The notes beneath the pieces are model-generated. The model made no database searches and had not been told where the DNA came from. It saw only the letters and a program-made list of their open reading frames with translations. Source: Hymenopellis radicata (taxonomy: Eukaryota > Basidiomycota > Agaricomycetes > Agaricales > Physalacriaceae). From it: a stretch of DNA of 64,000 nucleotides. Shown piece after piece: positions 48,126 through 61,435 of the stretch. The position numbers were made by a program, and so were the translations under genes. Position 1 is the stretch's first letter; the number at the start of each line of letters is the position of its first letter. The stretch is taken from the NCBI GenBank assembly GCA_015501595.1, contig JADNRX010000276.1, positions 1 to 64,000 of the forward strand. Reading direction: 5' to 3'.

Positions 48126-50803
48126 CTACGCGTCTACCAGGACGCCAACTGCTGACTCTACAAGAAAGACCTATAATCAGCAATCACTCCCACAAAGTCA
48201 ATCAAATATCACATACCTGACTCCTTCGCCAGCGCCGCCTCCCATCCCTCCTCAAACAGCTCTTGATTCGCCCCCGGATGTGCAATGGACGCAGCCACCT
48301 TTGGCCGGTCCTTGCTTTTGAGCTCCCCCTGCCACGCATCCACCGCCTTTGATACTTGACTCGGCGCATACGTCCGTGCAAACAAGGCCGCTTCTGGCGC
48401 CCGACCCGTCTTCACCAGCAAATCCACACACGACTTGGAATCGCCCAGCTGGAAGAGCGTCGCGAATGCTAGGTTATTCTGGCCCTTCTCTGTCGCCTTC
48501 GCTGCAAGACTTTCCAGCCCTTGCCGTTCCCCAGTCGCCAACAGCAGTAACATCAGCGCGTTCAGGTCACCCGCCCGCTCGTAACTCTCCCGCGCCAACT
48601 CAAATCTCCACGCTTCCAACGCACGGTCACCCAGCGCCTTCCACTTAATCTCCGCCTCGGTCTCCGGCACAGTCCTCACAATCTCCAGCGCCGCATCCAG
48701 GTCGTCCAGCTGTAGACTAAGATCGAACTTGTGGTCCGGGTCCGTTGTTATTTGCAGCGCCAGCTCCTTCAAGTCGCGCGCCTCCAAGAACCTCGCGACC
48801 TTGTTCAGCTGGTCTTTAGGAATGTTGGCTTGTATTTCTTCCGCGAGAGCCATATCCCCGCGAAGAATAGCGGTTTGGTACTCCACGACGGAGAGGGAGA
48901 GGGAGTATCCGTAGACATTGAGGTCCTTGTCGGCAAGGTAGACGCGGTTGTGTGCGGGGATGTAGCCTAGGAGGAAGAGTGGTGTATCGAAGGGGCTGAT
49001 GGTGTACGATTCGGATCCGACAAAGTAGCATAACCGCTTCGAACCACTTGTGTAGATGAAGCAGTCTTCGACCCATTTCGCTGTTTTCACACTGCATTAA
49101 AGGGTGAATTAGAGTAGAAAGCAGCAGAAATTTGACATACCTATCTGGAACGTCGGCGACAACCTCAAATGCCTCCTCTACACCTTCATCGGTAATCTCC
49201 GCACCCTCTTCTACTGCTGACTCGTATGCTTCCCGGTTGAACTTGAGGATGTAGTACGAATCCGCAGCCGTGATCGCGACGAGCGTCCCACTCCCTGACC
49301 AAAACACATTCTGAGCATCCACATCAATCCTTCTCACAATCTCGCCAGTCTCCCAGTCCCAAAACATCACAAACCCAGGCCCCGAGCACCCAACAACGGC
49401 CCACCATGAATGCCATCAATAGAAAAACTACCCGCGCCCTTCATTCCGGCACCGCCCCGCTCGCGGAAGTTTTTGTACACCTTTATCTTGACTTTGTTCT
49501 CAAGCACGGCGTAAGTATTTGAGTCAGATCCCCATGCGAACGACAGGCCCGTTCCAAACGCCTTGTTCCGCCAGGCCAGGGCAGTATAAGTGATATACTC
49601 GCCGTCACCAACGACAGTGACAAAGCGACCATTCGGGGAGTGAATGAGGGCCGTCGCAAATATTTCCGTGGAGCCTATTTCTTTCGGCACGAGTGGAAGG
49701 CGGGCGCCATCCGAAGAAGGTGCGGTTAACATCTGCACGTTCCCAGAGAGCACTTGCTGGTTCCGTGTGTAGATGAGCTTGCCGGAGGGATCCATACTAA
49801 ATGTGGGCTCATCCCGGCCGAGCTTGATGACCACCACCCCCTCGTCAAAGCCCACACCCACTTCTGTTGCGCCTTTCCGGAGGGCGATACACCAAGCGCG
49901 CTCAAGTCCGTAGCTGAGGGTGTTCTCCAGTCGGTACGTGCCGCTATTCCAGAGCTTTATTGTCCCGTCCTCAGCACCACTGATAATCAATGGCAGGCTA
50001 GGATGGAACACAGCAAAAGAGACATTATTCGTATGTCCCTCCATGGTTTGGACACAGCTCTTGGATAGGTAATCCCAGACTTTGACAGTCTTGTCGTCGC
50101 CCACGGTGGTAAGGTAAGGCTTGTCCGCGCCGGGGTAAAAGTCTACATAGTTGACGCCCTTGTCGTGAGCATCCATGGTGAAATTGGCGGTGGAGGAACC
50201 GATGGACCACATTTTGACGGTACGGTCGAGACAGGCGGAGGCGAAGGTGTTGGCGTCTTTTGGGTTGAAGGCGAGGTTCATGATATAGTGTGTATGTCCC
50301 TCGTATGTCTGCAAAGTGTTAGACTAATTCCCTCCGCGAACTTGAGCCCCACCTGTATGTTTTTCCAACCCTTGTCCCAGTCCCAAGCCTTGATCGTCAT
50401 ATCATCGCTCCCCGTCAGCACAATGCTCGACGTCGGGTGCACTGTTAGACAGCGGATGTAGTCCGGGTGCGCCTCGAACGCGGTGACCTTTTCATGGGTA
50501 TTGTAGTTGTATACACGTAGCTGGAAGTCGTCCGAGCCCGCAACGAACCAGTTCTTGCGCGCAATAAACTTGACGCAGCGCACCGGAACCTCGGAGACCT
50601 CAAATGTCTTGACGACGGCGCCAGTGTCGTGGTTGTAGATGATGACAGTGCCGTTGTACAGCCCAGTGAGCACCCATGGCTCTGTGGGGTGGAAATCGAT
50701 GCCCTTGACACGTTCAGAACGGTGTAGCTGCTTTTTCTGCGGTATTCGTTAAGCATAGGTCCTTTCCGCGAGAGATGGCGCATACATTGACTTCAAACAG
50801 CAT
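48126..50803 (-). CDS. SEC27: coatomer subunit beta' (Sec27/COPB2)
   Basis: ATG 50803 starts MLFEVN; after a short intron comes [20 protein letters not shown], the canonical beta'-COP start. WD40 repeats follow ([85 protein letters not shown]). The coatomer WD-associated and alpha-solenoid region comes next ([34 protein letters not shown]), and a small last exon ends VGVLVDA. It is part of the COPI coat for Golgi-to-ER transport and is essential in yeast. At 49378-49383 (GGCCCC) one base is missing: the frame ends LLGARGLGL, whereas restoration gives [18 protein letters not shown]. That break in an essential gene is best read as an assembly error. Confidence 0.93.
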
Positions 50804-51563
50804 CGCGGGCGCGGGGTCGAAGGAGGATGAAATCAAGACGTGTTGTCACACGTGTCACACCGACGTGCCAGCCAAAATAGGCAACCTCGCGACGCGATTC
50901 GCGCTCATGCAACAGAATGGTGGTACAAACTTGATTGGGCATGGGCCGACAAGCGGCGAGGCACAAACCTTTGTTGTCGACGTTTCTCTGCGTTCTGAGG
51001 CGCATATACCCAGTCTTTGAGCATATATTCTCCCAAAATACCAGAAACATCGGAGGACGACATGATTGGAATGAACAAGGTTGCCGTCGGCCCAGATGAT
51101 ATTACTTACCACTGGCCAGAGTCCCTCTTGCTCTTCGTCGTTGCCGCCTTGGAGGTATGGAACAAGCACGCGACGTCAGCGACGACGACGCCGGCAATAG
51201 GTGCAGGCTGCGCAAGTTGGCGACTCGGTTTAGATCAAAGGTACCTCAACTTACTGACCCCATGGTGCGTGTCGAAAGGAACTGAATTGGTTATTGCAGC
51301 ATTCTCTCTTGACGAGGTATTACACTCTGAATAACGCCTCATTCTAAGCGATCTCATTCCCACCATCCAGTTAACACCTCTCTCATGGTTTGGGTAAGGC
51401 CCCGACTGGGTTAACTTGTGAGTGAGCGAATTGAAGTCGCGTGGGAACAATTCAAAGCGCGACAGAAATCTCCCCCTTGCAAAGAAACAAATTAAAGGAT
51501 TGTGAATTTGAGTGATATCACTCATGTTTTAGTATCAAGTTGTAGAGACAGACCATCGTAATC
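50804..51563. other. intergenic
   Basis: Promoter side of the beta'-COP gene and 3' flank of the OPT gene. Overlapping short frames (50775-51334) have no domain. Confidence 0.45.
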
Positions 51564-54500
51564 CTAAAATTCCCCCGGACCAGGACCAAAATGTGTCCCC
51601 TTCGCCACAGTCCTCCACGGAACGGACTTGCTGTCGTCTACCAAAACATTGTCAACGAAATAATCTACGCAGAACCACCGAGGCTCACATGTATTATCCG
51701 ACACAGTGTTACCCCACCAGTCAAAGGTGATATTGTTATATGACAACGCGAAGAAAATGATTATGGTAGCAAACGCCACTCCAGTGTCAAGTCCAGCAGA
51801 AAAGAGATCTTGACATCGTTAGAGCACAGGAACACATGATAGATAGCCATCGAGTCGCTCACAATTATATCGTTTCCACCAATCGAACGCCCGCTTCCGG
51901 ATGTAATAATTGAAAATGAAGCCAACGATAAACCACAGGGAGTATTGAGTCGTGTTCGCCGGCGGGATGTTTCCTGCAGAGTTGAAGCTGGAACGAAACA
52001 TTAAGCGAACGGATAGACGAGTAGGCGAACACAACACACAATATTGGGAGGTTGACATAGCGTAACCAGGAGTTTGGATAGCGCTTATACAGGAAGTAGA
52101 AGATAACCACAAGGACGGGCTGTTTATCAATCGCTCCGTGAGTCGCCAAACACAATGTCGGAGAAAAAAAGACCGTACACCAATGAGGAAGAACCACATA
52201 ATCTGCGAATACGTCTGGCCCATTTGGAACAGGCGCTGAGGGCCGATAGCTAGCATGACGATGATAAGAGTGTGCTTCGATATAAAGCATCGCAATCACG
52301 TACTGCCCCAGATAACTAACGAGCCTGGTGAGGACACATGCAAATTTCGAACGACCAACACTCACGACTAGCATTATACACAACCCGAGTACCGGCGCAC
52401 GTAAACCGAGCAGTATTATCGGTAGCACAGAGATTCTCAATGTTCCCAAGCATCCAACGGAAAACTATCCGCATCTTCAGCCTTACGGCGCTCTTCGCAT
52501 AAGTAATGATGACTCACCACCAACTTGCACAACAGCAGCCAACACACTGCTATATATCTGAGCCATAAACAACGTCCGCGGTGGGACTTTCCTATCCATT
52601 CAACTTCAGTTTCCCGCAGCGACGACGATAAAATGGCACGACAAACATGTACTGCCCCAGCTTCAAATCCATAGCAAAGTCAAGTCCGTGCTTGATAGAA
52701 TTGTACCCGTAAAACTTGATCATCATGCTGTCCGCAAACACGTTAGCTCAAGCAAGACAACATCATAGACCGTACTTGGCGAAAGGCTTCCTGGCCACGC
52801 ATATCCAGCAATCAGCTCAGTGATAATGTTTAAGAAGATACGCTGGTTCGTAGTCCCTTCCAAGATACCCTCGGGAATGATCATAACAACACCCTGCCAA
52901 ACGAGTGAGCGCGGACCAACGAAGACAGCATCGAAACACGTACGAGACCCCAGGCTACGACAATGAAACCCCAAATCGGAAGCTGAGTGTCCCAGTACCT
53001 ATCGAACGTGGTAATGAGGACATGCGCTCCATGGCGACTGAGTGACACTCACCGAATAGTGAAAATGCCCAATCCCAGCGTGAAAGCAGTGAGGATCAAG
53101 TACCACCTATCCAAAGATTGTCATGCAACAAGCCTACACGAAACAGAACACCAACCAGTCCGGAACATCCTTGTACTTATTCATAAGTCGCTTATGAATA
53201 TCCTCTCCGCCATCCCGGGAATTCTTGAACTGTACTCCACTTTGAGTACACACCTTTCTGAAAGCATACGCAGACCGACCTTGGCCCAGATATCGGCACC
53301 ATTGTAGAGATAGGTGTGAAAAATGATACCGGTAATGGCCGCAAACTAGTATGAGAGCTTGAGTTGTACCATTACTGATAAGCTAAGATAGTCGACTCAC
53401 GTTGAGCCCGTACGAAATCGAATACGCCTATGGAAAAGAGTGTAGGTCTATATCAGTCATGCGGACGGCAGCGTACCATAGAGATATACCTAACAAGCTG
53501 GATCAGCGGTGACAAGACAGGCGGACTAGTAACCGACTCACATCGGCGAATACGCTTCGTACTTCTCAAGGTTGAACGAATAGTCCTCGTTGACAACCTT
53601 GCTGATGTTGTACTGCCGGCACTTTCAGCCTATGCCCCCAGTCATGAACCTAAAACCAACCTTGGCGCCCGTATTATCAAAAGTAGCGCTCGAAATCAGA
53701 GGCAAATAATCGCTATACCACGCCCCAGTGTCTGGAGGTCATGTCATGCCCAAGCGTCGCCAAGAAGTGCCAGCGCCACTCACAGTACAAAATCGGAGAA
53801 AGGAACAAATAAAAGATCGCCACCGCCGCAAAGCAATTCGCCGTAACCCAAAACGGCGTAGTCAACGGAGCCCCAGCATACGAGATAACTGTCCAATCCA
53901 AACTAATAGGCAACAACCCCAGACCGCTGTTCATCTTCTCAAAATCAGCCTTGCACCAAACAAAGAGATGACAACCACTCACCCCGAAGATAGTATTAAC
54001 CTTCTGGTTCGTAGGCGCGATCCACGTCACAAACGACAGGCACGTCATAATATAATCCGGGAAGAAGAACCACACGAAGCTCCCCAGGAGAGTGTAGAAG
54101 AAGAACCGGTACCGAGTGACCGTCCACCCATTCGCAGGCTCGTTCTCCTGAGGCTGATGCAGAGTCTTGAACAGCACGGTTGAGGCCAACGTCGACGGCC
54201 AGATGAGTGCAGCTGATGAAACGTGAGGGAAATGCTCATTGAGTGCTCGGAAAGACGCACCAGGATACACGATCCACCGACGTGCGAGGCCGGCAAGTCC
54301 CAATCCCAGGAACTGAGTCGTCATGATGTAACATATGCCAAAGCCCGCACCCAAGTCTCTTCCCCAGAACTACACACATACCATGAATTGTCGAAGCAAA
54401 TAACACAACGTGAAGGCTCACCTCTGGACTAGTCATAGCGACCAGAGAGCCCATAGCATAAGCCGTTCCAGTCGTAAGGTTTACACAAATGACAATCACG

Positions 54501-55246
54501 GCGTGTTCCCTATGAAACGGATGTCAGAAACTCGAGAACCACGTCTACTAGCTGAAGGAAATGTACTTCATATTGAAAGGCCCAGGATTGATTCGGAAGC
54601 CAAATCGGCCGTATCCTACCCGCCATGTAGGGAGGCGCTCCCAAGCACGACCTATAGGGAACACGAGAAGCTGCGCCACAACATAGCTCAAACTCAGACT
54701 CGGCTACACCAATAACATAATCTCCAGTCCACCGACGACACCAGTGAGCGACCTACATATCGCAACCTAAAGAGCATCATGAGCCTAAAGCATTCACAAA
54801 CGCGAAGCAAATTGAAGAAACGCACGAGAAGAACTGGTTGACACCCGCAAACAGAATCACAAAAACAGTGTTCAACACCCACATCCGGAACGCTAATCAA
54901 AATCAGCCACAAATCCTCCAGTCAGACGAGGCCTCCACGCACTATTCACTTCCATCGTCGGATCGTCCGTATTCGGCACACACGCTGCAACCTCCGGGAA
55001 CGGCGACTGGTCCCCATCCACGTTCCACTTGAGCGCCTCCATAGGCGTCAGCTCAATCTTCTCCGTCGCGCCAGCAATAATACTACCCTCATCCTCCTTC
55101 CCCAAGCTGCTGCTCTTCTCTAAATCAACATCGTCCCGGCGAGGAGAGCCATCCTTAGACTCGAACGGCAGCTCAGGCTCAGAGGCAGCGGACGCCTCCG
55201 AGCCAGTAGTGCGCTTCGACTTGAACAACCCGGAGAGGAAGGCCAT
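51564..55246 (-). CDS. oligopeptide transporter (OPT family)
   Basis: ATG 55246 starts [16 protein letters not shown], an acidic Ser-rich cytosolic N-terminus with [20 protein letters not shown] and [19 protein letters not shown] segments. Many exons with membrane helices follow. Diagnostic OPT blocks are [74 protein letters not shown] and a C-terminus [12 protein letters not shown]...[14 protein letters not shown] proteins import tetra- and pentapeptides or related compounds across the plasma membrane with protons. About 15 introns are needed; not all borders in 52500-54900 were fixed, so frame breaks there cannot be excluded. Confidence 0.82.
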
Positions 55247-55856
55247 GATCACGAATGAGCGAGCGTACTAGTATGATTGCGCTTCTTATTCTAAAACTTT
55301 GGTCTGGCGATATGGACCATCAAACAGCCAATTATCGCGTATCTCGACCGCGCGAGCACGTATCTTTGCACCAGAGCAAGGGTTGGGAGCCGGCGGCCGC
55401 AGTTAAGAGGATCAGCGAAAAGACTAGCGCGGCTAAAAATAGAACAAGCGCCACCATTGCCCATACTTAGGTCCTTCTTGTGACCCTCGTTCCAGTGGGC
55501 GACGAATGGCAATGGAGGCAGTGGTGCAGTTTTCGCGTCATCCCCTTCAAACATTTTCGAACGTGAAAATATCCAATACTTGCCACCTGCTTGGCGTTCC
55601 TGAAGCGTGCTCACCTTGACACTTTCCTCTTGCTTACCTCTGCCAAATACCGACTCACGGTAAGTATAGTATACTGACAGAACGACACGATACCAGTCAT
55701 GATTGCGACACGAGCCTCAGAAATAGCAGCGCGAATGTCTCTATTTTCTTGCGTAAGATAATACAACTGAAAGAATGCTGGTTGGTGGGCGTCCATGAAT
55801 GTAAGCAAAGAAATCGAATAACTTTAAAATTAACATATAATTACTTTCAGCGTGTG
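55247..55856. other. small unassigned frames
   Basis: Minus-strand frames at 55808-55611 and 55614-55291 might be two exons of a small gene (one hydrophobic stretch, GIVSFCQYTILTV), but no domain or homologue is recognised. Confidence 0.3.
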
Positions 55857-58314
55857 TTAAAGTGACCAGATCTTGACAGTCGCATCCCGTCCACCCGAAA
55901 CCATGTAGCGATCCATGTAACGCAGGCGCTGTACCGGATGTGTGTGTCCGTTCGTGAGGAGGGTGGAGTGTTGCATGCTCGTTCGGTTGTAAACCTGAAA
56001 TAGTCTGTTAGATCCAAGGGCTGGTAGCGCTACTTTGAAGACCGACCTTGATCCCATTCTCGCCAGTAGCAGCAACAATTTTCCGCGTATCAAACTGAAG
56101 AGCGGTAACAGCGTGGTCATACTTGAGGGTTTCAAATACGCCGCCTGTCCGCAAATCCCAAACGCGTATAGACTTGTCCAAACTGCCGCTGACGATGTGA
56201 AGCTCATCGAACTGTAAGCAAGTGACGGGCTCGGTATGTCCTAGCAGCGTGCGATGGGCCTGCCCAGTGCGCACTAAATACGTGATTTAGGCAGGTGGTG
56301 AATGATGTAAAGTCGGGTACTTACTGTCCCACATGCGAACAGCACCGTCACCGCTACCACTCACAAGACCGTATCCCCAGAACTGCACTCCACCGACAAA
56401 GTCCTCATACATATCCCAACTGCCGTCTGCGAACGGTGGTGTGGGCACAGCAAACGAGCCTATCGAGGCGGCAATTCCAGGAATCGACGGTGCGGCCGAA
56501 TGAGAGATGGCCCAAAGAATGTCCATCGTCATTACACATTGTCCTGTGGTAAGATCCCATTGGCGAAGCGTCTTGTCTGATGCACCTGTTACCTAGACAC
56601 GTCGTGAGCAGAATAATCGAGGTTGAGGCCTCAGCCACATACTAGACAATCGTCTTCAAAGTACAGGGACGTAACGGCCTTGGTGTGGCCCTCAAGAACC
56701 CGGGCACATGACTCTTCGCGTTCGTCGGCAGGAGCCTTGCCATTCCTTATACCGTTAGAAGCCTCAGCCTCCCCATCTTCGCTCTCTTCCGCAACATCAC
56801 TAAGGGTAACAAACTCTCCCTCCTCTCCCCAGCCGTCCTCGTTATCTACTCTTCGTAGATCCCACAACCTGATGGCCCCGTCTTCACTACCTGTCAGGCA
56901 TACATGATCCTCAACCTGTATGCACTTGACGGGACCGGTGTGGCCTTTGAGGCGTCCCATCTGTGTTCCGCTGAAGAGATCCCAGACGATAGGTTGACTA
57001 TCCACTTGGGACGCGCTGACGAGGGTTCCATAAGGCTCAGAGAAATCGAGCGCCGCAATAGGTGCAGAGTGACTTTCGAGGGTCATAAAAGCCACACCTG
57101 GTGGTAGTTCGTTGTGTTCTGAAGGAAGGAAGGAAGGTCCTTTGCGGCGTCTAGAGCTCTGCGGTACATGGACGGACTGAGCGCCATTGGCCTTGGCGGT
57201 CCGTCCTGCTGCTTGTTCGAATTCCACCCTCTCTCCGACTCCTTCCACTACGGCGGTACATCAGAGAAGTATCACACAAAGGTAAGCCAACACGTACATT
57301 CATCGTCCAACTCGAGCTCGTCCTCCTGAAGCTTCAAGAGATCATGCTCGAGGTTCTCTCGAATGACGTCTAATGCTGCTATTTTGTTGGTTATTTCCCC
57401 TATCTCGTTGTTGATCAAACTCTGTCGAGTAATTTGAGCAAGAGGAAGCACAGTTAGTCTCCAGGTTACGCACCCTTCGAACATGCAAATTTTCCTTATC
57501 CCGTAGAATCTCCTTCTTCTGCCGTGATAATTCCTCCTTTCCAAGAAGCTTCGAGCTGCTCAAACTTTCCCGACCGCGCCGCTTCTTGCCCTTACGCCCT
57601 GTCTCTACACGCGACACCATAACAACGTCATCCTCACTGGTAACACTGTGCCCGTCGTCGTCCTCTGTCAGGAGGCCGCGCGCATTCATGCCGAGCTTCT
57701 TGAGTCCTAGATGGGGCGCATCGACATTCCGCATCTGCCGCCGCCGTGTCCGACTTTGCTCCGCACTGGGAATGGTGGCATTAAAGCCGCGAAGTAAACT
57801 GACATTCGAGGCGACGCCCTCCGGTTCCGGAACCTCTGCGTGCAAAAGCTCCTCGGTAGCCTCCATAACCTCAAGGTCGCGCGAAGTTACACGGCGCGAA
57901 CCTAATCCCAGTTTGAGCGGGGCGCGTCCGAGCGTTGCAAAGTCGACGCGAGTACGTCCTACGGTGCCGTTCTCGACAGCCTGGCGCTGCCTAGAGTTGG
58001 CGGTGGATGCAGAGTTGATCATTCGGGGCGTCATTATGACCGGGGCCACTGTCAAAGGCGAATCAGTTGGGTTCGATTAGTCGGAAACGGCACGATCGGC
58101 CACGAAATCAACCGGGCGACTCGAAAAAAAGGGAAATTCACGTACAATCAGACAGAATGCGGGCAGAGTCTGACTTCTTGTGGTTGAACGGCGCCAATAG
58201 GGCCTTCTGGACGAGTTCGAGCCTGCTTGGGCCGGGCGCACTACCACTGTCAAGGGGATTCCGTTGGCTTTGTTGTGGTGGTTGGGAGGAATCATGGCTT
58301 GCGCGAGAGGTCAT
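55857..58314 (-). CDS. MDV1: mitochondrial division protein 1-like (Mdv1/Caf4) WD40 protein
   Basis: ATG 58314 starts MTSRASHDSSQPPQQSQRNP. An N-terminal region (LELVQKALLAPFNHKKSDSA) corresponds to the Fis1-binding part. A coiled coil follows (RSLINNEIGEITNKIAALD, LEHDLLKLQEDELELDDE). Six to seven WD40 repeats come after it (LESHSAPIAALDFSEPYGTL, LKGHTGPVKCIQVEDHVCL, LEGHTKAVTSLYFEDDCLV, LLGHTEPVTCLQFDELHIV), ending YMVSGGRDATVKIWSL. A long acidic loop splits two repeats. Mdv1 is the adaptor between Fis1 and the dynamin Dnm1 on the outer mitochondrial membrane in fission. Frames and introns are consistent. Confidence 0.85.
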
Positions 58315-58588
58315 CTAGACGGCTTGCCGACGTCGAGCACGACGACGACAACGGCGTCGAAAAGCAACAGTGAATGTCTATGGAAGTCGAGTGTAGGCCT
58401 GTTGAGGCAAGCTGCACCGTTGCTGCCGACGCATTTTCCCACACTTTACGTCATACATCTGACTTGAAGAAATTCGCGAAACAAGGTAAGATAAAGTATG
58501 GTATCCTAAGGTAAACATTAAACGTGTTAATGGCGGCCGGCTCCTTAAAAGTAGCCATTGAGGACGTCCAGAACAGCCTTTCATGTCG

Positions 58589-59427
58589 TCAGCAGCATTC
58601 TTCCACCAAAAAAATGAAAGAACATACACCGGCATCGTCATCCCAAGGCTTCACACCCTGTGCCCAAAGGTCCTCCACCTCATATTTCAAGTATCCTCCA
58701 TTCTCGTCTCTTTCCTGTTGTTGTCTATCAAACTCGTCTTCGTCCCAATACTCTGCAACTTCAAGATGTCTCAATAACAGCCAGGACAAAATTCAAAAAA
58801 ACCCACCTCGGCTCGCCGGACTCGCCGAAAGGGATGAAAGGAAATTGTCATCCAGCGCTTCCTTCTTCACCTCCTTCTTCAGGATGGTCTTTGGCGACCT
58901 TGCCGCTTTTCCAGACAATGAAGACACTTTCCGCAAAGTCGCACCTGCAGCAGCTGCATTTTCTTGCCGCCTTGCTTTACTTCGTCTCCGTTTCTCTGCT
59001 TTCGCGTTATACTCCGGAGCAGCAGGCACTACAGGCGGAGGAGGGAGAAATGCAGGTGCAGGCGGAGCGGAATATCAAGTATCACAGGAGAGGCATCAAG
59101 CGTCATATGCCTATGCAGAGGCGGCGGTCCAGGAATATATTCCGGAAAGGCCAAGTTTTCGGGCAAGTAACTGCGGTCATGCGAGTAATGACACACGTAG
59201 TCGCCAAACTGGCACCATCCTTGAAGAAAGTGTAGACACACATTCCGCCCACTGAGAAGTTTACGACGTGCACAAGTCTCAGAACGCGAAGTAACTCACC
59301 GACTGTCTCTGACGCTGCGAACATCAGGAGCATGGCAGTAATCGCATCCAAGGCCTTTGCTGCATGTTCCTTGGTTGTAATAGCGGCAAGCTACGCCATT
59401 CCCAACATGGTGATAGTTTTCATCCAT
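58589..59427 (-). CDS. tandem CCCH zinc-finger protein
   Basis: ATG 59427 starts MDENYHHVGNGVACRYYN. Finger 1 is CRYYNQGTCSKGLGCDYCH. After an intron of about 75 bases, finger 2 is CLHFLQGWCQFGDYVCHYSH. A Pro-rich linker (APPAPAFLPPPPVVPAAP), a basic stretch (KAEKRRRSKARRQE) and an acidic tail (EYWDEDEFDRQQQERDENGG, GVKPWDDDA) follow. Tandem CCCH fingers usually bind RNA. One base appears to be missing near 59073-59077, between the second finger exon and the Pro-rich linker. The end is uncertain: a last intron after KPWDDDA could join to VLDVLNGYF near 58542. The gene is divergent from PrpF (161 bases between starts). Confidence 0.72.
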
Positions 59428-59588
59428 GGTGGTTCAAAAAACAGACCAAAGTCCGCGCAAATCAAACGCGTCGGTGATCGTTCCCAATATGGACGAAAAT
59501 CTAGACCCTCGCCAGGCTCGATCGTGATTCTCTCCTGGATCCATCAACCACTGGTCAAACATTCACGCCAGCAGGCTCGTCTCCCAAT

Positions 59589-60753
59589 ATGAAGTTGTTA
59601 CGTAGCCTCAGGCCATTCCTCTCTGGCCTGCGTTCGTATTCCACTCAAAGCTTTATCACCCCGAACCCCATTCCTGCGACATTCCTTCGCGGTGGACCTC
59701 CAAAGGTATCTTTATCAACAGAAAGTACCTTCCTCCTGATGTTGGCGACTGGGATCCCATCTTTCGCGGTATCATGGGCTCTCCAGACCCTACAGGTCGC
59801 CAGCTGAATGGCATGGGAGGCGGAATATCCAGTCTCTCCAAAATAATGGTCGTTGGAGAATCATCACAGTCAACAGCGGACGTTGATTATACTTTTGCTC
59901 AAATCGGCGTCCGCGATGGTGAGATAGACTACACTGGCAATTGCGGAAACCTCTCCAGCATGGTCGGCGTCTTCGCACGCGACGAGGGACTCGTTCCCGC
60001 GCCAGCGTCTCCTCAGAGAACAGCACCGTGACAGTCCGTGCGTATAACACGAACACGCAAAAGCTCATTCACACCACTTTTCCCGTTTCCGCCGATGGCG
60101 TAGCTGTCCTCGACAGACCTGAAATCACTACCGTCGGGCTCATAAAGGGCTCATCCATCATTATGGAGTTCCTCGATCCGGCTGGCGCGCGGACCGGCCG
60201 ACTCTTTCCTACGCGCAGCCCAATTGATGCCTTGCATTTGGGAAACACCACATTTGACGTGTCCTTCATCGACGCCACCAACCCGACCATCTTCGTTTGG
60301 ATGTCACGGTCGGAGATGGAGCGGCCCATGGCTCCCACCGATGTCGAGCTACTCCGACAGGCAGGCGCGCGCAAAATGCGGCTTGATCCCAAGGCGCAGG
60401 CTCAGCCCAAAATCGCCTTTATCTGCTTACCTGAAGATGGTAATGAGGGAGGCGTTGATCTTGAGATCAAGGCGTATTCGATGGGAGAGGTGCACAAGGC
60501 GGTGCCTATGACGGTCGCTATGGGTTTAGGCGTGTTGGCAAATGTTGAAGGAACGGTGGCGTGGAATTATATGCAGCGGCATGCGAATGACTCTGGTACT
60601 AGTCGCTTGCATCGTGGGGATGGCATTGTCCGGATACAGCATCCGAGTGGTTTTATTGACGTCGGAGCAGAAGTTGGCGCGAATAGGTCCGTCCAAAGTG
60701 CAAAGGTGTGCATGACTGGGAGGCGTCTCATGAAGGGCAATGTGTGGTGGTAA
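59589..60753 (+). CDS. PrpF-family isomerase, mitochondrial
   Basis: ATG 59589 opens a mitochondrial-type presequence (MKLLRSLRPFLSGLRSYSTQ). The PrpF/DUF453 blocks follow: PIPATFLRGGPPKGIFINRK, RGIMGSPDPTGRQLNGMGGG, a loop with CGNLSSMVGVFARDEGLVP, NSTVTVRAYNTNTQKLIHTT, and a second diaminopimelate-epimerase-like half ending ITCM-type GRRLMKGNVWW. PrpF works with AcnD in the 2-methylcitrate cycle of propionate use by isomerising methylaconitate. Whether the fungal protein does the same is inferred. Two frame changes, each one missing base, occur at 59702-59706 (AAAGG) and 59996-59998 (CCC); the restored frames match the family on both sides. Confidence 0.85.
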
Positions 60754-60846
60754 TGTTAAATGTACAAGTGTAAGTTTGCATGCCTTTGCACAGTTTATGC
60801 TTCACACTGAATACAATCTTTACAGAAATCTTCTATAAACGTCTGA

Positions 60847-61435
60847 CTACGCCGGGAAAATATACCCAGTGATTCCCTCGTCGACAAATCCCAAATGAGC
60901 GACAGCATAATTCTTCTCATCCACCGACATCGTATAAAAATGATCCGTCCCTGATGGACTATACGCCCTATACAGCGGCGCCGCGCCACATATTTGGGTC
61001 GCGTAAATGAAGCCCGTAACGCCCTCGTCGACGTAACCGAGATGCATCACCGCGTTGTTCTTTTCCTCTCGAGATGCGGTGTAGAAGTGATCTGTGGCGC
61101 CCGGGCTGTATGCGCGGTACAGCGGGGTGGTAGAACGGACTTGCGTGGGGAAGACGAAGCCAACGTCGCCTTCGGATTGGTACCCCAAGTGGGCCACCGC
61201 ATTCTCCATTTCGAGCCCGCTGGTGGTGTAGAAGTGGTCCACCGCCGAGGGCGAATAGCCGCGGAGGAGGGGCACTGCGCGGTTTCGCGAGGCGCAACTT
61301 GAGTCTTGGTCTGAGCGAATCTTATAATGTCACAGTGAGCGCGTGGACAGCCGGGTGAAAGGATGCAGGTACCGCTAGGGCAGAGGCGCTGGTTGCGGCA
61401 GCAACGAGGCCAACGAGCTGGGTGAAAGCTTTCAT
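60847..61435 (-). CDS. secreted DUF5648 triple-repeat protein
   Basis: ATG 61435 gives a signal peptide MKAFTQLVGLVAAATSALA, followed by a 51-base intron and QTKTQVAPRETAQCP. Three 45-residue repeats follow, each of the form PLxRxYSPxxxDHFYTxS...NAVxHLGYxxEGxxGFxxxxQ, with DHFYT as a strict core (61200-60860). This is the PF18885/DUF5648 repeat of fungal and bacterial secreted proteins, of unknown function. At 61269-61272 (GGGG) one base is missing between AQCP and LLRGYSP; restored, the first repeat joins the signal exon. It converges with PrpF (94 bases apart). Confidence 0.8.

Noticed and set aside
49378..49383. Intron or split gene within beta'-COP
   Set aside because: No donor or acceptor fits; adding one base restores a continuous, family-typical sequence.
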